A stretch of 64,000 nt of DNA. Source: Buddleja alternifolia (taxonomy: Eukaryota > Streptophyta > Magnoliopsida > Lamiales > Scrophulariaceae). This document shows positions 35,462 through 45,306 of the stretch, in pieces. The DNA lies in NCBI GenBank assembly GCA_019426215.1, contig CM033391.1, forward strand, positions 12,760,708 to 12,824,707, read 5' to 3'. Position 1 is the stretch's first letter, and every line of letters starts with the position of its first letter. Both the position numbers and the translations under genes were made by a program. The notes under the pieces were generated by a model, which saw only the letters and a list, made by a program, of their open reading frames with translations, did no database searches and had not been told where the DNA came from.

Positions 35462-36963
35462 TGGTGGTCCCAAGTGGCATACGAAAGGGTCTAGAAGGGG
35501 GGGAGGTTGAATAGACCCTGGAGTCTTTTTCGACTTAAAAAATTTCGTATCACTTTTTAAAAGTCTGAGCGCTTAGAAAGCTGAGCGCTTGGGTCAGGCG
35601 CTACAGAAAAGATAACTTAGACTTAGTGATTTTAGCAATTTACCAAAGTAGGGTAATGCTTAAATCGATTGATCAAGGTTAGCATAGCGGAAATGATTTT
35701 TAAAGTTTTAGCTTTTGTTTAAGTTAAATAGTCGCTTAACCGTTTTTCTTATCTTTTTCAGAATCAATGATAAAATATAAAGCAAGACAAAAAAATAGTA
35801 AATAACATAAAAAATTGTAAGGTTCACTGGGTGGTGTGATCCCAGCTACATCCTTCTTCTCCTTGAACACTTGGAGGAATTCCACTAAGTTGATAATCTA
35901 AGGATCACACAGAGGCTTCTACAAAATAGAGGAGGAGATGATGATCTTGGGCTCCTTGATCACACAGACTTCAGCACCAATGAAGATCTTCACCAACAAG
36001 CTTCTCTCACTCAGAAATACTGCTTGTAGAGTTAACTTCTTCTTCACACAGATAGATGAGGTTGAGGGTTTGATCACAGGTTTGTTTGATTTTAGGAAGT
36101 TCAAAAAACTTATGATATCTCAATAATAGTGTATGGTTCTTCTTTGAAGATGTTTGAGATATCTATGACTGTCTGGAATGTATGTAAAAAGCTTGAAAGA
36201 ATTTTGGCTATGGAGTTTCTAAGCTTTTTCTAGAGAGAGAATTTCAGCAGAGTTTTGACTTTCTTGTGTATGTACGTGTTTCTCTATATGTCACACCTTT
36301 TAGTGTTTGTTGGAATGAGGTATTTATAGGCGATTTCTAGGGATTTGTCTGTTGGACACATGTAGGTGCGTGCCTCTCACGCGCGAGTGAGTCATGCCTT
36401 TTCTCTGACTTTCCTGAAATCCTACTGCACTGATTTGATGTGGCAGGTTTGAACTCTGAAATTCTGACAGTCTAAGCCAATATGTAGCTTGCTCCGTATA
36501 CAATCTGTCCTTATCACATTTAATGCTCCTATCAAGCATTTAATGCATTTGAATTTATTTTCCGTTGGAAATAAATGCCCGTTAAATGATTGCATTTAAG
36601 TCCTTAGTGACTTTGAAATTTATTTCAGGTGAATCTGATCTACTTGATCGCTTGATTCATACGCCCTGAAATAGTCCAAAGCGATTGGCAGTCGCTTAAG
36701 ACAAAATCTTTATCTTCACTTGTCTTCAGACGCTGATCTTCAACTTCATCTCTAATAGACTCACCTAGAATTCTTCTAGCGACTTAGTATTTAATACTTA
36801 GTCTAAGGTCTACAAAGATAAAAATTACAAGCTTAATAAAATTACAACCTTTCAAATGCTTAAACATATGTTCTAAGAAAATATAAACTTACATTCTTTT
36901 TGGGGTCTAACATAAAATCCTATCTTGTCATCATCAAAACATCTAACATGAAATTTCCTAACA
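35462..36963 (-). repeat. A1 5' LTR (1502 bp)
   Basis: Matches 12418-13926. The minus-strand start TGTTAGGAAATTTCATGTTA is at 36963 and the end is CCACCA. A TATA-like CTATAAATACC is near 36335 on the minus strand. TGTGT (36964-36968) follows as TSD. Confidence 0.92.
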
Positions 36964-36968
36964 TGTGT

Positions 36969-37076
36969 GGTTTTAATAAACTTAAGAGTGTCACTAATCC
37001 TTTTAGAGTATGAATTTATTACCATATATATTTGTAAACTTAACCAAAATGAATATATATATATATATATATATAT
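36969..37076 (+). mobile_element. Solo LTR X, middle piece
   Basis: A 108-bp stretch between the A1 TSD and the G 5' LTR, ending in an AT dinucleotide run that served as the G target. No coding. Its assignment to X follows from position only. Confidence 0.55.
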
Positions 37077-37580
37077 TGATGTATGTTGAAATAGGTCTTT
37101 GGGTCAAGCTGGTAGTCCAACACTTTATGGGGCCTACGTCCAATGACATCATGGGCTCGGATCCTTCTAGAAGACATTATATTCAAATCTGTCCAGCTGG
37201 AGGTTCGGCCGGCCCTGGCCTGCACAGGTGGAGCATTCTATATAAGGCAAGCCTGGAGCGAGATCAGACAAGAATCAATTAGATGATATACTTTCCATAG
37301 ACGGACCTGCGGAGATCATGCTAGCAGGTTCACTAATTATACCATAAAAGATATAGCTCAAGATGGAAGGATCGTGATTTATTCTACTTTCCAATGTATA
37401 TTTAGGATAGTTGACTTACCTTTTTTACCTAGCCCATCACAAACTTGTATATATATCAATTCCAATCACTAGTGAAGGGATCAAACTCTTTTACACCGTG
37501 GACGTAGGTCACATTTCGACCGAACCACGTATACTATTATTTATCACATATTATCATTGGTGTGCTTCCCACACACATCA
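37077..37580 (+). repeat. G 5' LTR (504 bp)
   Basis: TGATGTATGTTGAAATAGG to CCCACACACATCA, paired with 44753-45301. The TATA-like CTATATAAGG lies at about 37239. It lacks a block of about 35 bp (around TGTCTGTTTTACTATTATTTCATGC-type sequence, near 45215-45260) that the 3' copy has. Confidence 0.93.
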
Positions 37581-37581
37581 A

Positions 37582-37599
37582 TTAGCGCCATCTGGGGAA
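37582..37599 (+). other. G primer-binding region
   Basis: TTAGCGCCATCTGGGGAA follows the LTR after one base. Plant gypsy elements commonly have a TTGGCGCCGTCTGTGGGAA-like sequence here, so this is a diverged version. Confidence 0.7.
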
Positions 37600-37639
37600 G
37601 TTCTGTGCAAAATAAGGCAAGTTACAATGGGACTTAAAA

Positions 37640-39417
37640 TGGCAATTATAGGAATTTAAGGCAATCAAATTTGATATGCAATCAAATTCGAATTTAAGGC
37701 AAGTAACAATGAAGTGGAATACGAAGCATTCATCATGGGACTTAAAATGGCAATCAAATGAGGGGCCAAGAATTTGATAGTATACTCGGATTTGCAACTC
37801 GTTACTAAACAAATCGACGGGACCTACGAAGCCAAGGAGGAAAGCATGATGAAATACTTGAAAACTATAGAGACACTACGAGAGAACTTCCACAAGCTGG
37901 AGATACATCAAATACCACGAGCTGAAAACACAAAGGCTGATTAATTGTCCAAGTTGGGCAGCTAAGTCACTGACTGCCAAACCCGAAATATTACTGTACA
38001 AGCCTTAACCAGAGCTAGCACTGAGCAAGAAATTCTACAGATAGAAGAAGGTGAAGATTGGAGGACTGAGATAATCCAATATCTCACAAAAGGAGTACCA
38101 CCCAAAGAAAGAAAGGAACGACAACGATTGGAGACCAGGGCTACTAGGTTCATCATGATCGATGATGTGCTATACAAGAAGTCATTCGTACAACCCAACC
38201 TAAGGTGTGTTTCAATAGAAGAAGGAGATTATGTACTAAGAGAAATCCACGAAGGAGATTGTGGTAGCCACATAGGAAGTGCGGCCCTAGCCAGAAAGAC
38301 CTTGAGGGCTAGCTATTTTTGGCTAACCCTAAAAGAAGATGTGACCAACCTAGTGAAGAAATGTGAACAATGTCAAAAGCATGCTGGTCTTATTCATCAA
38401 CCTGCGGAGGCAATGCGTTCCATGAGCATTCTATGTCCTTTCGCAAGATGGGGTATGGACATCATGGGCCCTTTCCTATAGCAAAAGGCTAAAAGAAGTT
38501 CTTATTAGTGCTAGTTCACTACTTTAGCAAATGGGTAGATGTTGAAGCCTTGGCTTGGATCACGGAGGCAGAGGTCATTCGTTTTGTATGGAAGAACATC
38601 ATATGCCGATTTGGCATACCTAAGGAGATCGTGGCTGACAATGGTAGGCAGTTCAGTGGGGTCAAGCTGAAGAGATGGTGTGAGGAGTTGAGGATCCAAC
38701 AATGCTTCAGCACTATAGCTCATCCTCATACCAATGACCAGGTAGAGGTTACAAATAGAATAATAGTACAAGCTCTAAAGACCAGGTATGTCTACTACCT
38801 ATCTTTCGAAATACATATGTCCCCTTTTACTATACAATTAGCATATCCAGCATTGTGTATTTTACCTACAAATCATCACTAACATATTTATGGAAAAACA
38901 CCCAAACCTCTGTCAAGCAGACTGGAGGGAGCGGGTGGGAATTGGGTTGAAGAATTGCAACTAGTGTTGTGGTCATATCGGACTACTCCTAAGTCCACCA
39001 CAGGAGAAAGTCCATTTCATTTGGTGTATGGGGCTGAGGCCATCATACCTGTAGAGATCAGGGTACAATCCCATCGAGTCAGATACTTCGAGCCGGAGCA
39101 AAATGAAGAGAGGCTAAGGGAAGAGCTGGAGCTAATTGATAAAGTCAGAGATAAGGCATACTTAAGGATTGAACAATACAAGCAACGAATCATGAGAGCT
39201 CAAGGAACAAGGGTGAAGGCCAGGTCTGTCCAAATGGGGGACCTGGTATTAAAGAGGGTAGATGCGGTGCGTATGTTAAGAAGTTGGACACTAACTGGGA
39301 AGGTCCATATAAAGTTATCAAGGTGTTAGCTAGAGGAGCCTACGAGCTAGGGGATGAGGAGGGTTAACAACTCCCTCGCCCATGGAACATGCAAAACCTA
39401 AAAACGTTCTACATGTA
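37640..39417 (+). pseudogene. G pol remnant: RNase H and integrase
   Basis: RNase H part: EVEYEAFIMGLKMAIK, VYSDLQLVTKQI, KLEIHQIPRAEN. Integrase zinc domain: GDYVLREIHEGDCGSHIG, NLVKKCEQCQKHA. Core: WGMDIMGPF (first D), IPKEIVADNGRQFSG (second D) and TNDQVEVTNRIIVQALK (E). A 135-bp GT-AG insert follows (38786-38920). C-terminal part: VLWSYRTTPKSTTGESPFHL, YGAEAIIPVEI and, after a shift near 39285, WEGPYKVIKVLARGAYEL. Stops include TGA at 37757, TAA near 37942 and TAG at 38479. The RT and everything before it were deleted. Confidence 0.88.
38786..38920 (+). other. Candidate spliceosomal intron in the G integrase
   Basis: The integrase reading breaks exactly at ACCAG/GTATGT and resumes at CAAGCAG/ACTGG. 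Removing 135 bp restores KTRLEGAGGNW, the family sequence at this place. The 5' site fits the plant consensus AG/GTATGT, the 3' site is CAG, and CACTAAC at 38877-38883 is a good branch site 37 bases before the 3' end. The insert contains in-frame stops. An insertion of another kind is possible, but no TSD is visible. Confidence 0.75.
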
Positions 39418-40445
39418 ACCGCGAGAATTTGCTTTTTTTTTTTATCATCTTGTGTTTTATTTTTTACCATTTTAAATACTCATGCGTTGCTAATAATCTT
39501 TTTTGGAAGCTATAATTGTTATGTTTTTCAGGTAAGGCCTAGAGATTGTAAGAGCCTTCTTTGCAAGGTCACATGCAAAGCTCCAATAATTTAGTAAGAT
39601 TCTATTCTGCGAAAATTTTGATATTGAGTTATGAATATATAAGTTAGAAAATGAATATTTAATTGTGGAGTAGAGGGGAGTTGGTGAAATGGAGGTAGTC
39701 AGAGGATTAGGAATGTACCACCTGAGTAGGTAGCCGGGGTCCGTGATGCTAAGCGTGAAATCGGTGGCGAACCCGAAGGCCCTATACCAAGGATGGATAA
39801 GGAGTGACTGGTGAGGAATCATCTTCGCGATAGTTCCAGGACCTGTCCTAGGAAGACCGGGGTTCGCAGCTACAAGGAGAAAAGGGTAGCCACAAGGTTG
39901 GAGAAGAAATAAGGAGGGAAGGTATGAAGAAATGTGGGAAATAAGGAAGGATACCTTCGGTCTGGGCTGGCCACCCTAGCCCATTAAGGAATGTTTTGGT
40001 ACGGAGGGAGGAAAAATGGGATATAAGGCAGCAAGTAAATGGAAGTCCCCACAATTCTCGGAGGACATGTTTGCATTAATAAGAGAGAAAGTATGACTAT
40101 AATATTCCCATTGCCCTTCGGTTGAGGCATAGCAGGTATACCATACGAAAGATGGGCAACACCTCAAAATTGTAAGTAAACATGTTTATCATAAAGACAA
40201 GTCCATGCAACATCATCAAAGCGCAGGTAACAAACAAAGAGATAAAAGTTCAAAACAAGTACGCATAAAAACAAAGAGGTCCACAGCCCAAACCTGGGCA
40301 AATGTAGCAAAACAAAAACAACGAAATATTTATCCAAGGGCTACATATGCCCGTAAAATCAACAAAAATTAAAATTATTTCAAATACTGGGGCCACATAC
40401 GCCAATTAAAAGCCAGTCTCAGAAAAAGTATCAAATTTTTCAAGG
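39418..40445. other. G region between pol and antisense ORF, no gene seen
   Basis: About 1 kb without recognisable coding. It begins with a T-rich stretch (39430-39460) and contains purine-rich sequence around 39670-39990. It would include the 3' ends of both the sense pol transcript and the antisense transcript. Confidence 0.6.
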
Positions 40446-41100
40446 CTACTCTGCAACATCAGCCTGTGCAGGAGCAGCAACATCAGCACCACCTGGAACA
40501 CCGACACCGTCTAGGCGTCTGCATCACCTGCCTGCAGATCAGGTAACACAGCAGCTGGTTGATCTGTAGTAAGGAGGGGGTGGACCTGGGAGAGCCGGAT
40601 ATAGAGTAGCCATGGCCTCGAGGAGAGCAGCATCACATTCTAAGAAATCCTCAGAGACACCTATAGGAGGAAAATCCTTCACTTTAAACTGAGCAGCACA
40701 TTCTCCGAAGCCCTTGACGAAAAATCCGAAGATTTTGTCATCAGTAAGATGCTCAAACTCCTTAGACACCAAAAAGTCAGCTTTAAACTTGGAAGCCAAA
40801 GCTTCTCCCTAGCAGAAGTCGGCAAATTGTCTATCCAGACCTGGTCCTCCCGAGCAAGGGCCTCCTTTAGAGCTACTGCGTGTTTGATCTCGACATCTGA
40901 AAGACTCACCTCCAGGTCACCTTCTTCGCAAGAAGGGCCTGTAAATCCTTGTGAAGGGCTTTGAGCTCCTTGTCCTTGCTGGATCCATAATCTTGCGCCT
41001 TCCAGAGCTGCTCCTGAGACCGAACTAGCTTTTTCTGCAGCTCCTCCACCTCCGTGCCCTTATAGGCATCCTGCACGACCTGACTAGCTAGTAGCATGCA

Positions 41101-41185
41101 CTGCAACATATGGCACATACCTAGTTACAATAGGCATAACCTAGAAAAACATAACCAACTCGCTCACAAGAAAAAACTATGTTAC
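41101..41185 (-). other. Candidate intron 2 of the antisense ORF (85 bp)
   Basis: On the minus strand LPK/GTAACATAG opens and TATGTTGCAG/TGC closes it; joined, the reading continues LILPKCMLLASQVVQDAY in frame. Size and borders are normal for plants. Confidence 0.7.
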
Positions 41186-41691
41186 CTTAGGAAGTATAAG
41201 CGCAGCTGCTTCAGCTCTCTTCTAAGGTGACATGCTCTCTAGGTGGTGATGATCTGAGGAGTTGGGCAGCCTCTGGAGGAATTCCATCATGATAGAAAGC
41301 TCTTTACTCATCAGAGCAGAAGCTGGAGGGTCAAAAGCCCTAGATCGGGTACGTGAGGCCGGAGGATCTGAAGTCCTGATGGGCAGGTCGGGGATCATAT
41401 CCCGGATGACAATGCCAGAGCTACTGTTTTTGGATAGACGTGCACTAAATAGAGTCTTTGAGGTCATGGGCCTCTTGCTAAAGGCCCTTTCCTGATTTGG
41501 GCGTGACCTGGAGCTGTCTCCTTAACCTGAAGGAGGTGGAGTCATTATAGCAGAAGGAGTGACCATGGCTAGTGGAGCATCCTGTGGCCGCATCTCCAGA
41601 GGAGGTGGGGGCAAAGCTGATTCTTCGAAAGGAGGATGCTGCTTCTTGCGGCTAACAAATTCTCTAGCACATACCAAATCCATTAACTTTT

Positions 41692-41791
41692 CTGCAAAGA
41701 TCCCAAACAAACAATGACATCAAATATCAAAAACAAGGCATAAATAAAAGATACATCATGCACCAAGAGATAAACAAATCTAAAATGCTAC
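41692..41791 (-). other. Candidate intron 1 of the antisense ORF (100 bp)
   Basis: The minus strand reads ATTTTAG/GTAGCATT and GATCTTTGCAG/AAAAGTT. Joined exons read DLKDVILEKLMDLVCAREF in one frame. The stretch before the 3' site is T-rich, as expected. Confidence 0.72.
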
Positions 41792-42073
41792 CTAAAATGA
41801 CATCCTTTAGGTCGGCCCCACAGGACTATAACCAATTTTGTACAAAAGCCTACTATCAACAAGCTTGCCCATATGGTGAAGAGAAAAGTTCAAGTATGCC
41901 ACCACCTGACGATGATATTCTGACAACGGGCGAGGAGGGTAAAGATGGGCACCATCTAACTGCTCCAACAATGTTCGATGAAAATTTCACACCACACCTG
42001 GAGGCGGTGCAATGAAGAAATAGTTGTTTTTCCACCGCTTATCCCCAGGGTGGGCGGCAAAGAAAACGGCAGG

Positions 42074-43446
42074 TGATAGGAGTCGTTTTTACATAAGTTT
42101 TTAGGTCCTTTCAATGACAATTCAGGCCCATATATCATTTATTTTGTGCCACTCGTGCGTTTAATATGTGTGTAAAGTGCTTTCAGGTAGTAAGCGATGA
42201 TGGACGAAGAAAAGGGCAAAAAGACGACTCATTTACCCAACGCTGCTCAAGGCTTCGCACTGAGGCGCCTAGGCGCCATTTTTTCTCGCGCCCAGGCGCG
42301 ACCCAGCAAACAACAATCAAAGCTTCGCACTTCCACACCTAGGCGCCTGAACCGCCACGCCTAGGCGCCACATATCATGCGCCTGGGCGCCCTGGAACTT
42401 TTGCCCCAAGAAAGACACACCACATAGGCGGTGCCTAGGCGCCGATCAACGCGCGCCCAGGCGCCGCGATAACAGAATTTTGGAACTATAAATAGGATTT
42501 TTCAATTCATTTTGTGGGTTCTGAATCTGGGGAATTGGGAGCATTTTCTGGGATTTTGGGCCATTTTCACTGATCTTGAAGAGCAAGAAGAGGATAAGAG
42601 CCAAGAATTGAAGCTACATCAAAAGATCTATTGCCATTCAACCTTATAGGGAGTTTCTTTCATCGTTCATTGCATTTGATGTTTACATTTATGTATAAGA
42701 ACATGTTGAATTCTTCTATGTTGATAGTTATAGGCTAAATTCATATGGCTAGGGCCTTGCAAGAATTGAGTTGTGATTTATTCGAATTATTGATAATTGT
42801 TGAATTAATTCCTTTGTTGCTATGTGTTATGAATTTGTGCTTATACTCCTTACATGTGATTGATCACCATATGTTTTATCAATTGCCTAGCTTAGTATCT
42901 TGAGAAAGAGTTAAGTTAGGGTGCAAGAAATTCGTAGCATCACCGATCAAATAGGAGTTGCCCTAGACATAGGTAAAGACTCCCGGGTGAAGTCGTTCGA
43001 TTCTAATCGAGTAAACTCTCGTTCCTTAATGCATGCTTAGAGATTAGATTTCCGGGTAGACATACTTAGGAAACCACCGCTTAAGTGTAGGAGTATATTG
43101 TGAGACATCGAGTATTCTTTACCTTAGGAGTTTTCACCATAGCAACTAGGTCTAATAATTCAACAAGAGTCTTTGAGCGAATAAGGATCAAATCAAGTCT
43201 TGCATGTGCCTTAGTCTATCTTTCACACTTGAGTTTCAATCCGTTGCTTGTTCTTATTTCTTTTGTTCTTTGTTTGCTTACTTGTTTTACTCTTAATTTC
43301 TGTTAATTTGTCTTTACGTTTATTCGAAAATCATAAGCTAAAAATCCAAGTCTCCGTGGTTCGACAACCCGGACTTATTTTGTCCATTTTTATTACTACA
43401 CGACTAGTATACTTGCTACCAAAGCACGTTAGCTTCTAGCATGTCA
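42074..43446 (+). mobile_element. Solo LTR B2 (1373 bp) in the G antisense ORF
   Basis: Flanked by GCAGG at 42069-42073 and 43447-43451, with ends TGATAGGAGTCGTTTTTAC ... TAGCATGTCA. Same family as B1. It contains TATAAATA at 42487 and, upstream of it, a cluster of GCGCC-AGGCGC palindromes. No coding. Confidence 0.93.
42264..42494 (+). promoter_or_regulatory. B2 LTR promoter region: palindrome cluster and TATA box
   Basis: A perfect 14-bp palindrome GGCGCCTAGGCGCC at 42264-42277 is followed by six or so variants (CGCGCCCAGGCGCG, CCACGCCTAGGCGCCA, TGCGCCTGGGCGCC, GGTGCCTAGGCGCC, GCGCGCCCAGGCGCC) up to 42467. TATAAATA at 42487-42494 comes 20 bases later. The density of CpG here contrasts with the AT-rich LTR. 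B1 has a weaker copy at 30623-30738. Confidence 0.7.
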
Positions 43447-44141
43447 GCAGGACCTCGGGAGGTTAAGTACAAGACTCCACTATCTGCAACACTAGAACGA
43501 GGATGAAAAAGAAAGTAAAAGAACTCGGTTGTAGGCTCAATCCCATGGTGGTGAAAAAGGACAACAAATCTAGACATCATTCGAATGGCGTTGGGTGCGA
43601 ACTGGTTCAAGGGAATTCCATACCTATTAGCTATGGATATAAAAAGAGGAGGAATGGGGAATCTTAGACCTGTTCGCAGAAGGGTAACATAAACACATGT
43701 GTGTTGTGGAGGGGGGCGATGGGCCCTGTCCTCTAGAGAAGGCACTATTATTGAATAGTCATTAGGAATACCGTACATACGACGGAGGTTCTTCAATTTT
43801 TGCAAAGTGAAGGTAAAGGGAGCCTCATCCCAGAAATAAGGGTTTTGTTCTTCCTTTCCTAAATCACGATCAGGTTGGTGCGTACCCTCACCCCCTGAAG
43901 AGGCCCCAGCCTGCCCAGCCCTAACCTCAACACTCAGAGATGGTGAAGGGATGATGATGGTATTTCGACCATCGGACTTAGTATCCGACGAAGACAAATC
44001 CACAAGTTTCTTCCCCTCCAAAATGTGGGCCTCACTATACAAATCACACACATACGAGGATGTATCACCCACAAAATCGTGTTCCAACAAGTTGTGGTGT
44101 TCCTCTTTGTTTTAAGAGTTCGAACCCAAGCTATTTGACAT

Positions 44142-44704
44142 TTTCACAAAAGAGGGGAAAAGGGAATAGGGACACTAGCAACAAGTCGTAGAAAACACAA
44201 TTTTGGCACAATAATACAACAAACAAACAAAATAACAAGAATAAAAGGAGAAGAAAGAGGCGCAATATCTACGAGAAAGGCGACGAACGCGGAAGTAACT
44301 GATGCTAGAAGAAAAAGAAGAAAGGGCAAAGAAAATTCTGACTTTAAAACACAACAGGCGCAAATGAGAGAAGGAAACAAAATCTGGAGTTTTGGCAAGT
44401 TATTTTTTCAAATTTGATTTTAAAAAAAATCTAAAATTAATTAAGGAAAACACAGTCTCTCACTTGAGCCGTACACGTGGCGGAGATCGGCGGTTACCTC
44501 AACTGCAAAGGCAATAAGTGGCGCAACTTTTCAGAATGTGACTCCATAACTACAGGCATGGGGAAATGCAACCATCGCATCAGGTTTAGGGTTACTTAAG
44601 AAACCCACCTGAGGAAGATTCTTCACTTGGCGCAGGGCTTCAAGGGACTCTACCTGAGCAGCTCGAGGGTTCTCCCAGCTTGGCCAAAAGTTACCTTTTT
44701 TCTC
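44142..44704. other. G region upstream of the antisense ORF, no gene seen
   Basis: AT-rich, no credible ORF. Because the antisense ORF starts at 44141, its promoter should lie here or in the 3' LTR. Confidence 0.5.
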
Positions 44705-44740
44705 AACTCTCGCAGTTTGACTATGTCAAACTGCAGAGTT
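44705..44740 (+). other. Perfect hairpin just before the G polypurine tract
   Basis: AACTCT-C-GCAGTTTGAC, loop TAT, GTCAAACTGC-AGAGTT: a 16-bp stem with one bulged C and a 3-base loop. The GGGGGGG purine tract follows at 44741-44747. Such perfection in an element with many broken genes suggests either recent origin or a role in replication or transcript ending. Confidence 0.85.
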
Positions 44741-44752
44741 GGGGGGGACTAT
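44739..44752 (+). other. G polypurine tract
   Basis: TTGGGGGGGACTAT precedes the TGATGTGG start of the 3' LTR. Confidence 0.75.
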
Positions 44753-45301
44753 TGATGTGGGTTGAAATAGGTCTTTGGGCCAAGCTAGTAGTCCAACACT
44801 TTATGGGCTTAAGCCCAATGACATCATGGGCTCAAATCCTTCTAGAAGACATTATATTCAAATCTGTCCAGCTGGAGGTTCGGCCAGCCCTAACCTGCAC
44901 AGGTGGAGCATTCTATATAAGGAAAGCATGGAACGAGATTAGACAAGAATCAATTAGATGATATACTTTCCATATACGGACCTGCGGAGATCATGCTAGC
45001 AAATTCACTAATTATACCATAAAAGATATAGCTCAAGATGGAAGTATCATGATTTATTCTACTTACCAATGTATATTTAGGATAGTTGACTTACCTTTTT
45101 GACCTACCCCATCACAAACTTGTATATATATTAAATCCAATCATTAGTGAAGGGATGGAACTCTTTTACCCCGTGGATGTAGGTAACATTTCGACTGAAC
45201 CACGTTTATCTTGTGTCTGTTTTACTATTATTTCATGCTTTATACTATATTCTTATATAAAATATCACATATTATCATTGGTGTGCTTCCCACACACATC
45301 A
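44753..45301 (+). repeat. G 3' LTR (549 bp)
   Basis: TGATGTGGGTTGAAATAGG to CCCACACACATCA, followed by TATAT (45302-45306), which repeats the five bases before the 5' LTR. Confidence 0.93.
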
Positions 45302-45306
45302 TATAT

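Larger units (their letters stand above)
12418..36963 (-). mobile_element. Ty1/copia retrotransposon A1 (SIRE-like) with an extra ORF, hosting three insertions
   Basis: On the minus strand: 5' LTR 35462-36963, primer-binding site 35448-35459, gag 33134-35348, pol 31828-33120 plus 24849-26281 plus 22843-23364, extra ORF 20059-21990 plus 14204-14334, polypurine tract 13927-13940 and 3' LTR 12418-13926. The flanks are TGCGT (12413-12417) and TGTGT (36964-36968), a TSD differing by one C-to-T at a CpG. Inserts are a CACTA transposon, solo LTR C and gag-only element A2. A coiled-coil-rich gag, long LTRs and an ORF between pol and the 3' LTR are features of the SIRE/Maximus lineage. Confidence 0.9.
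40446..44141 (-). pseudogene. G antisense ORF, putative gypsy-type transposon (Transposase_28-like) protein, spliced
   Basis: The minus-strand ATG at 44141 is followed after nine codons by a TAA, then a long reading: FTLQKLKNLRRMYGIPNDYS, TGLRFPIPPLFISIANRYGI, LNQFAPNAIRMMSRFVVLFH and DKRWKNNYFFIAPPP (after B2 is removed) fit the plant 'putative gypsy type transposon' domain. Introns at 41692-41791 and 41101-41185 restore frame. Exon 3 has a coiled coil (ELQKKLVRSQEQLWKAQ) and a conserved tail (FEHLTDDKIFGFFVKGFGEC). One frameshift near 40925 and the early TAA make it a pseudogene now. Its function is unknown; position and strand match the antisense extra ORF of Tat elements. Confidence 0.75.
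37077..45301 (+). mobile_element. Ty3/gypsy element G (Tat-like), internally deleted, with antisense ORF
   Basis: LTRs at 37077-37580 and 44753-45301, flanked by TATAT at 37072-37076 and 45302-45306. Behind the 5' LTR is a TTAGCGCCATCTGGGGAAG primer-site-like sequence; before the 3' LTR is a GGGGGGG purine tract. Inside are RNase H and integrase (plus) and, downstream of pol, a spliced minus-strand ORF. Gag, protease and RT are missing, so it is not autonomous. An antisense extra ORF between pol and the 3' LTR is described for Tat-lineage elements such as Grande. Solo LTR B2 is inserted in the antisense ORF. Confidence 0.9.
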
